A stretch of 64,000 nt of DNA from an uncultured Chloroflexota bacterium (GCA_937879875.1 CALFMN010000026.1:1-64000), one strand, 5' to 3'. Counted from the first letter of the stretch, positions 40,794-49,935 are shown. Notes: a model not told the origin generated them from the letters alone. A program made the numbers and translations.

Positions 40794-41923
40794 CAGCGCA
40801 CCCCCGCCGCCGCGCCCTGGCCGCGCCGCGCCTGCGCCGCCGGGCAGTCGGGGTCGAACTGCGGCATCACTTCGCTGGCGAAAAGGCGCATGCTGGCGAG
40901 CACCTGCTCCTGCGGCACCGTCTCCAGGCAGTTGAGCAGGAAGTTGATGCGATCGACGCCGACCGACTCCCACTTCCTGATCTGGTCGGCGATACGATCG
41001 GGATTGCCGATCGCCAGCCCCTCCGGCGCGCCGCTGGGATCGCCGGGGCCGGACGCTTCCTGCCGCAGCGCGGGCAGCAGGCCGAGCGAGGGATACGAGG
41101 CCGCCGGATACGCCTCGCGCGCGGCCAATAGCTGCGCCGCCATGTACTGGAACGTGCCGGAAAGCCGCCGGCCGGTCTTCACACCCTCTTCCAGATCCTC
41201 GTGGCAAAAGAGGAAGTTGACCGTGTTCACCTGGTTGTTGACGAACGCGCCGACCGGCTCGCAGACGGCGATGCGGCGGCGGTATTCGTTGACTTTGCGT
41301 TCTTGCTCCGCGAAGCCGCCGAAGGTCAGGCCGAGGCTGCCCATGCCGCGGTCGGCGGCATCCAACTCGGTGCCGGGGCTCGTGACGGCCACCCACATCG
41401 GCGGGTGCGGCTTCTGCACGGGCTTGGGCAGCACGGCGCGCTCGGGCATGGAGAAGGCGCGGCCCTCGTAGCCGAAACGCTCCTGCGTCCACATCTTCGG
41501 GATCACACGCGTGAACTCGTCCCAGGTCTTTTTGGTGTCATCGGGGCTGGCCTGAAAACCGCCCAACTCTGTCCAGGTGGCCGAGCGGCCGGTGCCGAAC
41601 TCCAGCCGGCCGTTGGAGACGATGTCCAGCACGGCGGCGCGCTCGGCCAGGCGCACGGGATGGTTGAACTGCGGCACGCAGACGGCGATGCCGTGCCCGA
41701 CCCGGATCTTCTTCGTGGACATGGCGCAGGCGGTCAGAAAGATCTCGGGGGCGGAGCAGTGGCTGTACTCTTCGAGGAAGTGGTGCTCGACCGCCCAGAC
41801 CTGGTCGAAGCCCAGCTCGTCCGCCAGGCGCAACTGCTCGAGGCAGCGGTCGTAGACGGTCTTTTCGATGCCGTTCTCCCACGGCCGGGGCACGGAGATT
41901 TCGTAGAAGATGCCGAACTTCAC
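40793..41923 (-). CDS. LLM-class flavin-dependent oxidoreductase
   Basis: A 376-residue luciferase-like family protein. Hallmarks are KFGIFYEISVPRPW, WAVEHHFLEEYSHCSAPEIFL, GIAVCVPQFNHPVRLAERAAVLDIVS, GRLEFGTGRSATWTELGGF and QKPHPPMWVAVTSPGTELDAADRG. The last third has NPDRIADQIRKWESVGVDRINFLLN. Start GTG 41923 is chosen because GGAGGG lies six bases upstream and the conserved first strand begins there. It differs clearly from the LLM protein at 33740-34798. Operon with the decarboxylase-like gene; likely monooxygenase on a small organic substrate (inference). Confidence 0.88.
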   Translation of the reverse strand: MKFGIFYEISVPRPWENGIEKTVYDRCLEQLRLADELGFDQVWAVEHHFLEEYSHCSAPEIFLTACAMSTKKIRVGHGIAVCVPQFNHPVRLAERAAVLDIVSNGRLEFGTGRSATWTELGGFQASPDDTKKTWDEFTRVIPKMWTQERFGYEGRAFSMPERAVLPKPVQKPHPPMWVAVTSPGTELDAADRGMGSLGLTFGGFAEQERKVNEYRRRIAVCEPVGAFVNNQVNTVNFLFCHEDLEEGVKTGRRLSGTFQYMAAQLLAAREAYPAASYPSLGLLPALRQEASGPGDPSGAPEGLAIGNPDRIADQIRKWESVGVDRINFLLNCLETVPQEQVLASMRLFASEVMPQFDPDCPAAQARRGQGAAAGVR

Positions 41924-42115
41924 GGCGATCCCTCCTGGTTGGCCTGCGGATTCGTATATTGGGGCGCCGGCCGCGAGGCCAGATCCGCGACGCAAGCGCC
42001 TGTTTGCACAGTAGCAGAAACGCATCGGCCGTGCGCCGGGCGTTGTCCGAATGAGCGAGCCGCGCCATGCTGAGCGGGCGTCTCGAACTCCCGCCGCATC
42101 GGAGCGTGTTACGCT

Positions 42116-42358
42116 GTGAACATTATCTACCGACCCCACGCGCGTCGCCGCATGCAGTCGCGGCGCATAGCCCAGACCGATGTGGAGTATGTGCTGGTCA
42201 ACTTCCATACCAGCTATCCGGCCGAGCCGCTGCCAAACGATCCGATTGGCGCAACCGTCTTCGTTGGAACCATCGCCGGGCGTGAGTTGAAAGTGTACGT
42301 GCAGAACGAGAGCAACCCGCCTATGGTGCGAACGGTCGCCTGGAGAGACGAGCGATGA
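42116..42358 (+). CDS. DUF4258 protein, toxin-like partner
   Basis: An 80-residue protein with the DUF4258 pattern: YRPHARRRMQSRRIAQTDVEYVLVN, then FVGTIAGRELKVYVQ and the terminal MVRTVAWRDER. DUF4258 resembles RelE/BrnT-type small toxins and is often encoded before a DUF2283 protein. It starts at GTG 42116 with weak signals. The stop overlaps the next ATG (ATGA at 42355). Possible toxin-antitoxin-like pair; activity not established. Confidence 0.75.
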   Translation: MNIIYRPHARRRMQSRRIAQTDVEYVLVNFHTSYPAEPLPNDPIGATVFVGTIAGRELKVYVQNESNPPMVRTVAWRDER

Positions 42359-42603
42359 GCCAGTTTCCGCGTGTCGAGTATCTCAAAGACATCGACATCT
42401 TGTTCATCGAACTTGGAGATGCCGCCATAGAGAAGACCGTGGACGGCGGCGATATATGGCGCAACGTCGATCTCGATGCAAACGGTGCCATCGTCAGCGT
42501 CGAGTTCGTCAACGCCAGCCAGGGCATCGATCTGCGCGGCCTGCCGCAGGAGATCGAAGAGCTGGTGCGCGCCAGCGGCCACGGCTTCCCGGTGCTCGTG
42601 TAG
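42355..42603 (+). CDS. DUF2283 protein, antitoxin-like partner
   Basis: An 82-residue acidic protein with the DUF2283 pattern: YLKDIDILFIELGDAAIEKT, then NVDLDANGAIVSVEFVNASQGI. It is the usual companion of DUF4258 genes and may neutralise it. Translation is coupled through the 4-bp ATGA overlap. No DNA-binding domain is visible. Confidence 0.75.
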   Translation: MSQFPRVEYLKDIDILFIELGDAAIEKTVDGGDIWRNVDLDANGAIVSVEFVNASQGIDLRGLPQEIEELVRASGHGFPVLV

Positions 42604-42662
42604 CGCGTATCGCCGAGAGTCAACGCACGCATCACATGACATGATAGGAGGGCCTCCCGCTC

Positions 42663-43453
42663 ATGCCCTTCTTGCCGCTCGACGGCTGCGACCTGTATTA
42701 CGAGACGCACGGCGCCGGCCCGGCGCTGCTCTTTGTGCACGGGCTGGGCGGCAGCCAGCTTTCGTGGTGGCAGCAGATCCCAGCGTTCGAGGATCGCTAC
42801 ACCTGCATCACCTTCGCCCACCGCGGCTTCGGCCTCTCGCGCACGCGGCCCGGCGCGCCCGGCCCTGAAGCGTTCGAGGACGACCTGGCTGCGCTGATCG
42901 ATCACCTCGGTCTCGCCGATGTTCGGCTCGTGGCGCAATCGATGGGCGGCTGGAGCTGCCTCGAATACGCCTTGCGCGAGCCGGGCCGGGTGAAGGCGCT
43001 GGTGATGGCCGCCACGACGGGTGCGGCGACCAGCCCCGAACTGCGGCGCATCTTCGCGGCACATGCTGCCGCCGAGCCGGAACGCCCCTGTTCGAGCGCG
43101 GCATTCATCCCGCGGCTGGCGAGCGCATGGCGAGCGAGCAGCCGGCGCTGCACGTGCTCTACCGCGGCATCGACGCCGAGTCGGTCGGGCTGGACAAGAT
43201 CACGCTTCGTGCCTGGCTCGGCGCGGCGCGCACGACGCCGCCCGGACGGCTGGCAGCGCTGCGCCTGCCCGTGCTCTGCATCAGCGGCGAGGAGGACAGC
43301 GTCATTCCGACCGCGGCCGTCGAGGCGTTCGCGGCGCTTGTGCCGGGGGCGCGGGTGGCGAGGGTGTCGAAGGCCGGTCACTCGGTCTACTTCGAGCGGC
43401 CGGCCGCGTTCAATGCACTGCTCGATGAGTTCTTGCGCGGGGTGGACGGCTGA
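42663..43453 (+). pseudogene. alpha/beta hydrolase, single frameshift
   Basis: Alpha/beta-hydrolase-fold enzyme of about 263 residues when corrected. The first frame has LLFVHGLGGSQLSWW (oxyanion region), FAHRGFGLSRT and the nucleophile elbow VAQSMGGWS (Ser). Near 43078-43088, at the run CCCC, homology moves to the second frame, which carries on with PLFERGIHPAAGERMASEQP, LRLPVLCISGEEDSVIP (acid) and VSKAGHSVYFERP (His). All three catalytic residues are thus present across the two frames. A one-base indel in the C-run, natural or from assembly, explains it. Otherwise typical of ester or lactone hydrolases. Confidence 0.8.
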
Positions 43454-43614
43454 CGGCCCGTGCCTCGATCGCGCGCTGGAGGCCGGGTGACAGCCGCGCC
43501 TCGCGCCGATGCCCGCGCACGCCGCTCGCGCGCTCAAGACCTCGTGTGTCTCGTGTGCACGTGTGTAGTAGAGAGCAGGCGGACCGGGGCGATGAGCGCC
43601 GCTCCGCCCCGCAC

Positions 43615-44010
43615 TCAGACGCCCATCGCCGTTACCGCGTCTGGCCGGATGCGCACGATCGTGCGCGGGTTGTTCGCCTCGTGCGCCGGGTAGAGGCGGC
43701 CGCCGTACTTCATGGAGAGCTTGTCGATGCTCTCCTCGCCGCCCTGCGTGGTGATCTCGACGGCTTTGCCGATCACCGTTACGCGCTGGTAGGGCTTCTC
43801 GTGGTTGTAGATCGTCAGCGCGACGTGCGGGTTGCGCTTCAGGTTCTTGATCCAGGCGCGGCTCTGCGCCCCGTTGATCAGGACGTTGTCGCCGTCCATG
43901 TCTACCCAGACGATCGTGTTGCGCGGCGAGCCGTCCTTGCCCACCGTCGCCACCGCGACAAAGTTCTTCTCTTCGAACAGCCTGCGCTGCTCCGCCGTAA
44001 GCGTTGTCAT
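43615..44010 (-). CDS. PPOX-class F420-dependent-type oxidoreductase
   Basis: A 131-residue split-barrel flavin/deazaflavin-binding protein. Pattern: LTAEQRRLFEEKNFVAVATVGKDGSPRNTIVWVDMDGDNVLINGAQSRAWIKNLKRNPHVALTIYNHEKPYQRVTVIGKAVEIT in sequence order, ending in IDKLSMKYGG and RTIVRIRPDAVTA. Family members use F420 or FMN for reductions. ATG 44010 has AGGAG eight bases upstream. It is a single gene convergent with the alpha/beta hydrolase. Given the LLM-class proteins nearby, F420 use is plausible but not shown. Confidence 0.82.
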   Translation of the reverse strand: MTTLTAEQRRLFEEKNFVAVATVGKDGSPRNTIVWVDMDGDNVLINGAQSRAWIKNLKRNPHVALTIYNHEKPYQRVTVIGKAVEITTQGGEESIDKLSMKYGGRLYPAHEANNPRTIVRIRPDAVTAMGV

Positions 44011-44288
44011 TCGGGCGTCTCCTGCCTGTAATGGCATGCATTGCGGGTTGCTACGCTCATGATACGGCGAGTCGGGCAATGGGCGAGTCCTTCTGGGAGC
44101 AGGCACCGGCCGTTCTACGCCCGCCACGCTTGACCCAGCGCCAGTTTTCCACAGAATGAGGGATACCCCGGCGTGGCTTCGGCTATGCGCGTGTTCAACG
44201 TGCGGAATCGGGCAAGCGCCGCAGAGAGCCGCCTATTCCCCACTGCCAACTGCCTATTGGCCACTGCCTTCTCAGGCCGGAGGCGCTC

Positions 44289-45486
44289 ATGCTCGAACAC
44301 CTGCGTGTGCTGGAGGTTGCCGGCTTCGGCACGGCCATCTGCGGCCAGATCTTTGGCGATCTCGGCGCCGATGTGGTGGTCGTCGAGCCACCCGGCGGCG
44401 CTGAGCTGCGCCGTCGCCCGCCGTTCTATGAGAACGTGCCGCACCCCGACCGCAGCCTGCCCTGGTGGGCCTACAACCGCAACAAGCGCGGCGTTACGCT
44501 CGACCTCGCAACAGCGGCTGGCCAGGCGCAGTTCCGCCGGCTCGCCGCCGAGGCCGATTTCGTGCTCGAAGGGCAGGGGCCGGGCGATTCGGTCGGCATG
44601 CCGAGCATGGAGTCGCTGGGGCTGGGCTATGAGCGGCTTGCAGCCGCGAATCCGCGCCTGATCATGGTCTCGACCTCGCCCTTCGGGCTGGACGGGCCGA
44701 AGGCGCACTGGCTCGTCTCCGACATCGTGATCATGGCGTCGTCCACGGTGCTCTCGCTCACCGGCGACGCCGACCGCGCGCCGCTGCGCATCAGTGTACC
44801 GCAGGCGCACCTGCACGCCGGCGCCGAGGCCGCGGCCACGGCGATGATCGCCCACCAGGGCCGTGTGAAGACGGGACGCGGCCAGCATCTGGACGTCTCC
44901 GCGCAGCAGGCCGTGACGATGGCGACGCAGTGCAACATCCTTGCCGCCGCCTGGCACGATCCCCGCTCCTATCTCTCACGCGTGGCCGATGACATTGAAG
45001 CTCGTCTTTCCCTGCAAGGATGGCTTCGTCTCCTGCACGTTCTTCTTCGGCAGCGCGATCGGCCCGGCCACGAACCGGCTGATGCAGGTGCTGCACGAGG
45101 CGGGCTTCGCCGACGACTCGCTGGCAGCGAAGGACTACGTAAACTACGCCAACTTGCTGTTCAGCGGACAGGAACCGCCCTCTGAACTGCTGCGCGCCTA
45201 TGACGCGGTGACCGCCTTCTTTATGACGAAGACGAAGCTTGAATTGTTCGAACTGGCGCGCGAGCGCGGCCTGCTGCTCGGCCCGTGCAGCACGATCGAG
45301 GACGTGGTCGAGTCGCCGCAGTGGCGCGACCGCGGCTACTGGGTCGAGGTCGAGCACCCGGAGCTGGGCCGCAGCTTCCGCTATCCCGGCCCCTTCGTCA
45401 AGCTGAGCGCCACGCCGATCCAGTATCGCCGCCGGGCGCCGCTGCTCGGCGAGCACAACAGCGGGGTGTTAGGGCGCAGGGCGTAG
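44289..45486 (+). pseudogene. CaiB/BaiF family CoA-transferase, single frameshift
   Basis: Type III CoA-transferase of about 399 residues when corrected; these enzymes move CoA between carboxylic acids via an Asp-linked thioester. The first frame has LRVLEVAGFGTAICGQIFGDLGADVVVVEPP, WWAYNRNKRGVTLDL and RGQHLDVSAQQAV with the catalytic Asp (HLD). Near 44985-44998 homology passes to another frame (LKLVFPCKDGFVSCTFFFG) and continues to the usual C-terminus VKLSATPIQYRRRAPLLGEHN. One indel therefore separates the halves. The downstream gene is an intact paralogue. Could be genuine inactivation or an assembly error. Confidence 0.82.
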
Positions 45487-45611
45487 GGCGAAGACAAGAA
45501 CTCCCCTCTCCCAGAATTGGGACCATAGCGCAGCGCAACCGTCGGAGACTTTCAAAGCCGGGGGTGAGGGCCGATGGCCAGGGTGAGGCCGCACAGCAGG
45601 GGAATGAACAA

Positions 45612-46826
45612 ATGAACACGGATCTGCCGCTTGCCGGGCTGAAGGTGCTCGACTTCACCTGGGTGATGGCTGGGCCGGCGGCCACACGCTACCTCGCCGA
45701 CTACGGCGCCACCGTGGTCAAGGTCGAGAGCGCGACCAAGATCGAGACGGGCCGCACGCTCGGCCCGGCCTGGCAGGGCAAGCCCGATCCGGAGACCTCC
45801 GCCTTCATGGCCGACAACAACGCCGGCAAGCTTGGGATGACGCTCAACATCCGCAGCGAGGCCGGCCAGGCGCTCGCCCGCCGGCTGGTGCGGTGGGCCG
45901 ACGTGGTCGCCGAGGCGTTCACGCCCAAAGTCATGCGCTCCTGCGGCCTCGATTACGCCGTGTTGCAGCGGATCAATCCCGGCCTGATCATGCTCAGCAC
46001 CTCGCTCAATGGCCTGACGGGGCCGTACGCGCAGGTGGCGGGCTACGGCACGCTGGGCGCGGCACTGGCGGGCTTCGCGCCCTTCGTGCAGTGGCCGGAC
46101 CGCGCCCCGGCCGGCCCCTTCAGCGCCTACACCGACTACGTGGCGCCGAAGTTCGCCGTGGCCGCACTGCTGGCCGCGCTGGAGCATCGCCGCCTCACCG
46201 GCGAGGGCCAGCACCTCGACATGGCGCAGTCGGAAGCCTCGATCCACTTTCTCGGTGAAGCCGTGCTCGAATATACGGCGAACGGCCGCGTCTGGCCGCC
46301 CGCCGGCAACAGCGATCGCGTGCTCTGCCCGAACGGCTGCTATCCCGCCGCCGGCGACGACCACTGGCTGGCGCTTTCGGTCGCAAGCGAGCAGCAGTGG
46401 CAGGCGCTGGCGCAGCTCACCGGCCCGGCGCTGGCCGCAGATCCGCGCTTCGCGACGCCCGACGAGCGGCGGCGCAACGAGGCGGCGCTCGATGCGGCCA
46501 TCAGCGCGTGGACGGCGCAGCGGCCGCCGCGCGAGCTGGAAGAAGCGTTGCAGGCCGCGGGCGTTCCTGCCAGCGAAGTCGTCACGATCGCCGGCGCCTT
46601 CGCGGAGCCGCAACTGGAAGCGCGGCAGCACTTCATCACGGTCGCGCATCCGGTGATCGGCGAGTGCGTCGTCGAGAACTCGCGCACGAAGCTGCTGGGT
46701 ACGCCGGCGCGGATCACACGGGCCAACGCCACGCTCGGCGAGCACACGGACCACGTGCTGCGCGAGCTGCTCGGCCTGAGCGACGACGAGATCATCGAGG
46801 CCGTGGCCGGCGGCGCCGTTGAGTGA
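45612..46826 (+). CDS. CaiB/BaiF family CoA-transferase
   Basis: A 404-residue type III CoA-transferase. Hallmarks are LKVLDFTWVMAGPAATRYLADYGATVVKVES, NNAGKLGMTLNIRSEAG, LIMLSTSLNGLTGPYA and the catalytic Asp in EGQHLDMAQSEAS. The C-terminal domain has PARITRANATLGEHTDHVLRELLGLSDDEI. The start is ATG 45612; an open extension upstream overlaps the repeat-rich spacer. It lies about 125 bp after another, frameshifted CoA-transferase on the same strand. The acyl-CoA pair is unknown. Confidence 0.9.
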   Translation: MNTDLPLAGLKVLDFTWVMAGPAATRYLADYGATVVKVESATKIETGRTLGPAWQGKPDPETSAFMADNNAGKLGMTLNIRSEAGQALARRLVRWADVVAEAFTPKVMRSCGLDYAVLQRINPGLIMLSTSLNGLTGPYAQVAGYGTLGAALAGFAPFVQWPDRAPAGPFSAYTDYVAPKFAVAALLAALEHRRLTGEGQHLDMAQSEASIHFLGEAVLEYTANGRVWPPAGNSDRVLCPNGCYPAAGDDHWLALSVASEQQWQALAQLTGPALAADPRFATPDERRRNEAALDAAISAWTAQRPPRELEEALQAAGVPASEVVTIAGAFAEPQLEARQHFITVAHPVIGECVVENSRTKLLGTPARITRANATLGEHTDHVLRELLGLSDDEIIEAVAGGAVE

Positions 46827-46828
46827 GG

Positions 46829-46969
46829 GTGAGTGGTGAATGGTGAACAGTGAACGTGATCCGGAGATGATCCCGGTGTTGCGCTGCTGCATCGGACGTA
46901 GATAGGCACCGACTACGCTCCGGCTTTTACCATCACCACCGTTCACCATTCACCATTCACTACTCACCC
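46829..46969 (+). repeat. inverted repeat of the GGTGAATGGTGAA type
   Basis: GGTGAGTGGTGAATGGTGAA (46829-46848) is mirrored by TTCACCATTCACCATTC and ACTACTCACC (46942-46969). Second copy of the repeat seen at 20586-20733; fills the gap between two plus-strand genes. Confidence 0.65.
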
Positions 46970-46993
46970 AAGGCGAGCGAAGGGAGCCGCCCC

Positions 46994-47353
46994 ATGGCCG
47001 AAGCACATGAAGACAACTTCTGGGATCTGCTCGCCGACGTGGCGCGGCTGCAGGAGCGCATGGGCAAAGACACCGTCGCCTGGGCGCGCGTCTATGAGGC
47101 GACGGGCGAGGCGTTGCAGCAGAACGCCGAAACCACGGCGCTGATGGCCGACGTGGGCCGGCGCAGTGAGCAGTTCATGCGCACCGGCCCGCCGGCCGCG
47201 GCGCGCCAGGCGATGCAGTTCTTCCTCAACCCGCTGCAGGCATTCGGCGCCGCCGGGCCGGGTGCGCCCATGCCGCCCGGCCCGCTCAGCCGCTTCTGGG
47301 AGGCATGGCTCTCCGATCGCGAACGCGGCGCGGGCGGGTCCGAGACGGGTTGA
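46994..47353 (+). CDS. small hypothetical protein
   Basis: A 119-residue mostly helical protein: NFWDLLADVARLQERMGKD, a long amphipathic helix through EALQQNAETTALMADVGRR, then a Pro/Gly-rich tail ending FWEAWLSDRERG. Cytoplasmic, no motif. The architecture is reminiscent of small PHA-granule or PhaR/PhaE-like helical proteins, but this is only a resemblance. ATG 46994 follows GAAGGGAG. It may belong with the CoA-transferase upstream. Confidence 0.55.
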   Translation: MAEAHEDNFWDLLADVARLQERMGKDTVAWARVYEATGEALQQNAETTALMADVGRRSEQFMRTGPPAAARQAMQFFLNPLQAFGAAGPGAPMPPGPLSRFWEAWLSDRERGAGGSETG

Positions 47354-47408
47354 GGGGCGCTTCGGCCCGAGCCACGAGCGGCGGGGCGGCGTTCGAGGAA
47401 CGCAAACG

Positions 47409-48854
47409 TCACGGCCCGGCGAGTTGTTGCTGCAGCAGGCCGATCGCGGCGAGCAGTTGCGGATCGTTCAGCGCCGCATCGTTCGGCGCCACGGCAACGT
47501 CGGGCGTGACACCGCTGCCGGAGATGGCGCGCTGCTTTGGCCCGATCAGCACACGGGCGACCGAGAATTCGAGCGAAGAGCCGTCGAGCAGCCCTTCGAC
47601 CTTCGCCTCGCCCACGCAGCCCGTCGTCTGCTCGCCCACGATCTTCGCGCGGCCCCACGCCTGCAGGACCGCGGCCAGGATCTCGGCGGAGGAGAGGCTG
47701 CCGCGGTCGGTGAGCACGACCAGCGGCCGTTGCACGGGGAACGCGTTGCCGCCGGCGGTGTGCGCTTCCGGCGCGCCGTCCCGCGGCACGACGGTCCACA
47801 GCAAGCCGCTCTGAACAAACAGGCTTGCTATCTTGTCGGGTGGCTGACCGCCGCCGTTGAAGCGCAGATCGAGAATCCAGCCACGCACTCCCTCACCGTC
47901 GAATTGTTCGAGGTCGTGCCGCAGTTCTTCGTACTGCACGTTGCCCAGGTCGAAGGTGTCGAAGCGCAGCAGGCCGAGGTCGTCGGGTTCGCGCACGGCG
48001 GTGACGAGCGGGAGCGGCTGCGGCGTCAGCGTGACCTCGAAGGGCGCAGCGCCGGGCTCGCTCACGCTGAAGGTGCTGGGCTGGCCGTCCTGGTTGTGCT
48101 GCGCCACCGAGGCCAGCGCCTGCGCTGGGAGCTGCTGACCGACCTTCTCACCGTTGACAGCGATGACGATCTGGCCGCGCCGCAGGCCCAGTCGCTCCGC
48201 GTCGCTGCCGGGCGTGACCGCGACGATGCGCAGCGGCGCCTGTGTGCTGAACTGCACGCCGACGAGCTGTTTCGCCTCGCCGCGGAGGTTGGCCGCGGCG
48301 CGCGGCGCCAGATCGGGCGGCAGATACTGCGTGTGACAGTCGTTGCGCCGCGCCGCCAACTCCTTCAGCGCAGCGTCGATCAGCTGCCGGTCGCTGAGCC
48401 GGCCCTGCGCCAGCCGCTCAAGCGCCGGAAAGGCGCTGGTGTGCAACGCGGCGGCCGCGTCGAAGTCGTGCGGAAAGGAGGGGGGCGCCGGCACGTTCTG
48501 TGCGCCGGCCTGCCGCAGCGCGTTCGCGGCACCCTGCCAGGCGTCCGTGAAGAGCTGCGCCGGGTCGAGCGGCGTCACATACTCCTCGTAGAGCACGCGC
48601 ACGGCGAAGCGCACGCGCACGGTGGGCTCGCCCGCTAGCTGCGGTGACGCAACGCTGACCGATGTCGCGCTCGGAGCGGCCGGCGCAGCGAAGCCAGCCG
48701 CCGTGGCTATCGCCGGGGCGCCGGCGCGCGGCGAGCTGGCGGCAGGCGATGGGGTGGGTATGCCGACGCTCGTGGTGACACGCTGGTTGTTGCCGGTGCA
48801 GGCGGCCAGCAGCAGGCAAGCCAGCAGGAGCGCGATCGAGCGGGGGCGTGGCAT
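47409..48854 (-). CDS. S41-family C-terminal-processing-type peptidase lipoprotein
   Basis: A 481-residue exported serine protease-like protein. Signal peptide and lipobox (ALLLACLLLAAC) anchor it outside the membrane; a Ser/Pro/Ala linker follows. Residues about 200-290 are a PDZ-like domain (QLVGVQFSTQAPLRIVAVTPGSDAERLGLRRGQIVIAVNGEKV in order). The tail-specific-protease fold follows: LGLLRFDTFDL, GWILDLRFNGGG, and the active region LVVLTDRGSLSSAEILAAVLQ with the expected Ser, then KIVGEQTTG. The catalytic Lys or alternative base is not confirmed. ATG 48854 lacks a clear ribosome site. Divergent from the phosphotransferase gene. May act on cell-envelope proteins. Confidence 0.82.
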   Translation of the reverse strand: MPRPRSIALLLACLLLAACTGNNQRVTTSVGIPTPSPAASSPRAGAPAIATAAGFAAPAAPSATSVSVASPQLAGEPTVRVRFAVRVLYEEYVTPLDPAQLFTDAWQGAANALRQAGAQNVPAPPSFPHDFDAAAALHTSAFPALERLAQGRLSDRQLIDAALKELAARRNDCHTQYLPPDLAPRAAANLRGEAKQLVGVQFSTQAPLRIVAVTPGSDAERLGLRRGQIVIAVNGEKVGQQLPAQALASVAQHNQDGQPSTFSVSEPGAAPFEVTLTPQPLPLVTAVREPDDLGLLRFDTFDLGNVQYEELRHDLEQFDGEGVRGWILDLRFNGGGQPPDKIASLFVQSGLLWTVVPRDGAPEAHTAGGNAFPVQRPLVVLTDRGSLSSAEILAAVLQAWGRAKIVGEQTTGCVGEAKVEGLLDGSSLEFSVARVLIGPKQRAISGSGVTPDVAVAPNDAALNDPQLLAAIGLLQQQLAGP

Positions 48855-49035
48855 GCGAGGAGGTGTACGGCTAGGGGTAGCATGCTTCCCGCGGATGCAA
48901 CCGGCCCTGCTCTGCACCGCTCGGCTCCGTCGTCTGTACAATGTACCGGAGTATGAGCCACCAGCTGCAGCCATGCGTGCTGGCGTCTTCGTATCACCTT
49001 TGAAGGTTCGCCACGCGGTCAAATTCCCACTATCG

Positions 49036-49827
49036 ATGGAGGCAGAAAGGCGAGCGGTGGGCATGGACGGGGAAGCCGCATGCTCGCTCGAACGAGCGCT
49101 GCGCGCGTGGGGGCCGCACGCGCGACCGGTCGTGCCGCTCGGCGGTGGTAATCGTTCACTGGTGTGGCAGGTGCAGATCAACGGCGTTCGCTTCGCCGCG
49201 CGCCGCTCCAAACGGTCCGCGCCTGCAATTGGCTGGGAGCTTCGCCTGTTGGATTTCCTTGCGAGCCACGGCATCCGCGTGGTTACGGCGCTTGCCGCGT
49301 CCGACGGCCGGTGGCTGATCGATGGCTGGTCGCTCTTCACCTGGCTGGACGGTGATCCGCCCGTTTCAGAGCGTGATTGGCGCCTCGTGGCAGCGGAACT
49401 GGATCGGATTCACGCGCTCGCGCGCGGCTGGCGGCAGCGCCCCGGCTTTCGCTCTACCCGGCAACTGCTGACCGCAACCAGCGGCGGCGATGTGCACCTG
49501 GACCTCATGCCGCAGGACGCCATCGACCTGTGCCGGGCAGCGTGGCGCAGATTGGCCGGATGTCCGCGGTCGGTGATCCATGGCGATCCAGGCGCGGCCA
49601 ACATCCGCATCAGCGATCGAGGGGTCGGCTTCTTCGACTGGGACGAGGCGCGCGTCGATGCGTCGTTGCTCGACTTCGCCGACCTGCCGATCGACATTGC
49701 AGGTTGGATCGGCACGATCGATGTCGCCGCTGCGCGGCGTGCGGCGCATGCATGGGAGGCGGCCAATGGCTGGCTGAAAGAGTCAGGCTACGCACGGCGC
49801 CGCCTGCGCATGATCGAGGACACGTGA
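49036..49827 (+). CDS. APH-family phosphotransferase
   Basis: A 263-residue aminoglycoside-phosphotransferase-fold kinase. N-lobe: PVVPLGGGNRSLVWQVQING (glycine-rich loop) and RFAARRSKRS (nucleotide Lys region). Catalytic loop: SVIHGDPGAANIRI, i.e. HGDxxxxN, followed by the DFG-equivalent GVGFFDWDEA. This family phosphorylates small molecules; antibiotic resistance is only one option, since homoserine, choline or sugar substrates are common. Starts are ambiguous: ATG 49036, GTG 49057 (AAAGG six bases upstream) and ATG 49063 are all possible. A TG-TACAAT element near 48935 could be its promoter. Confidence 0.82.
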   Translation: MEAERRAVGMDGEAACSLERALRAWGPHARPVVPLGGGNRSLVWQVQINGVRFAARRSKRSAPAIGWELRLLDFLASHGIRVVTALAASDGRWLIDGWSLFTWLDGDPPVSERDWRLVAAELDRIHALARGWRQRPGFRSTRQLLTATSGGDVHLDLMPQDAIDLCRAAWRRLAGCPRSVIHGDPGAANIRISDRGVGFFDWDEARVDASLLDFADLPIDIAGWIGTIDVAAARRAAHAWEAANGWLKESGYARRRLRMIEDT

Positions 49828-49935
49828 ACGGCGATCGCTGCGAACGCAAACCCTGCCCCTCTGCCGTAAGATAAGCCGCGGGCCGCTGTTGCGTCGCGGG
49901 GCGACGAAACGCAGCGCGGCCGGCGGAGTGCAGGA

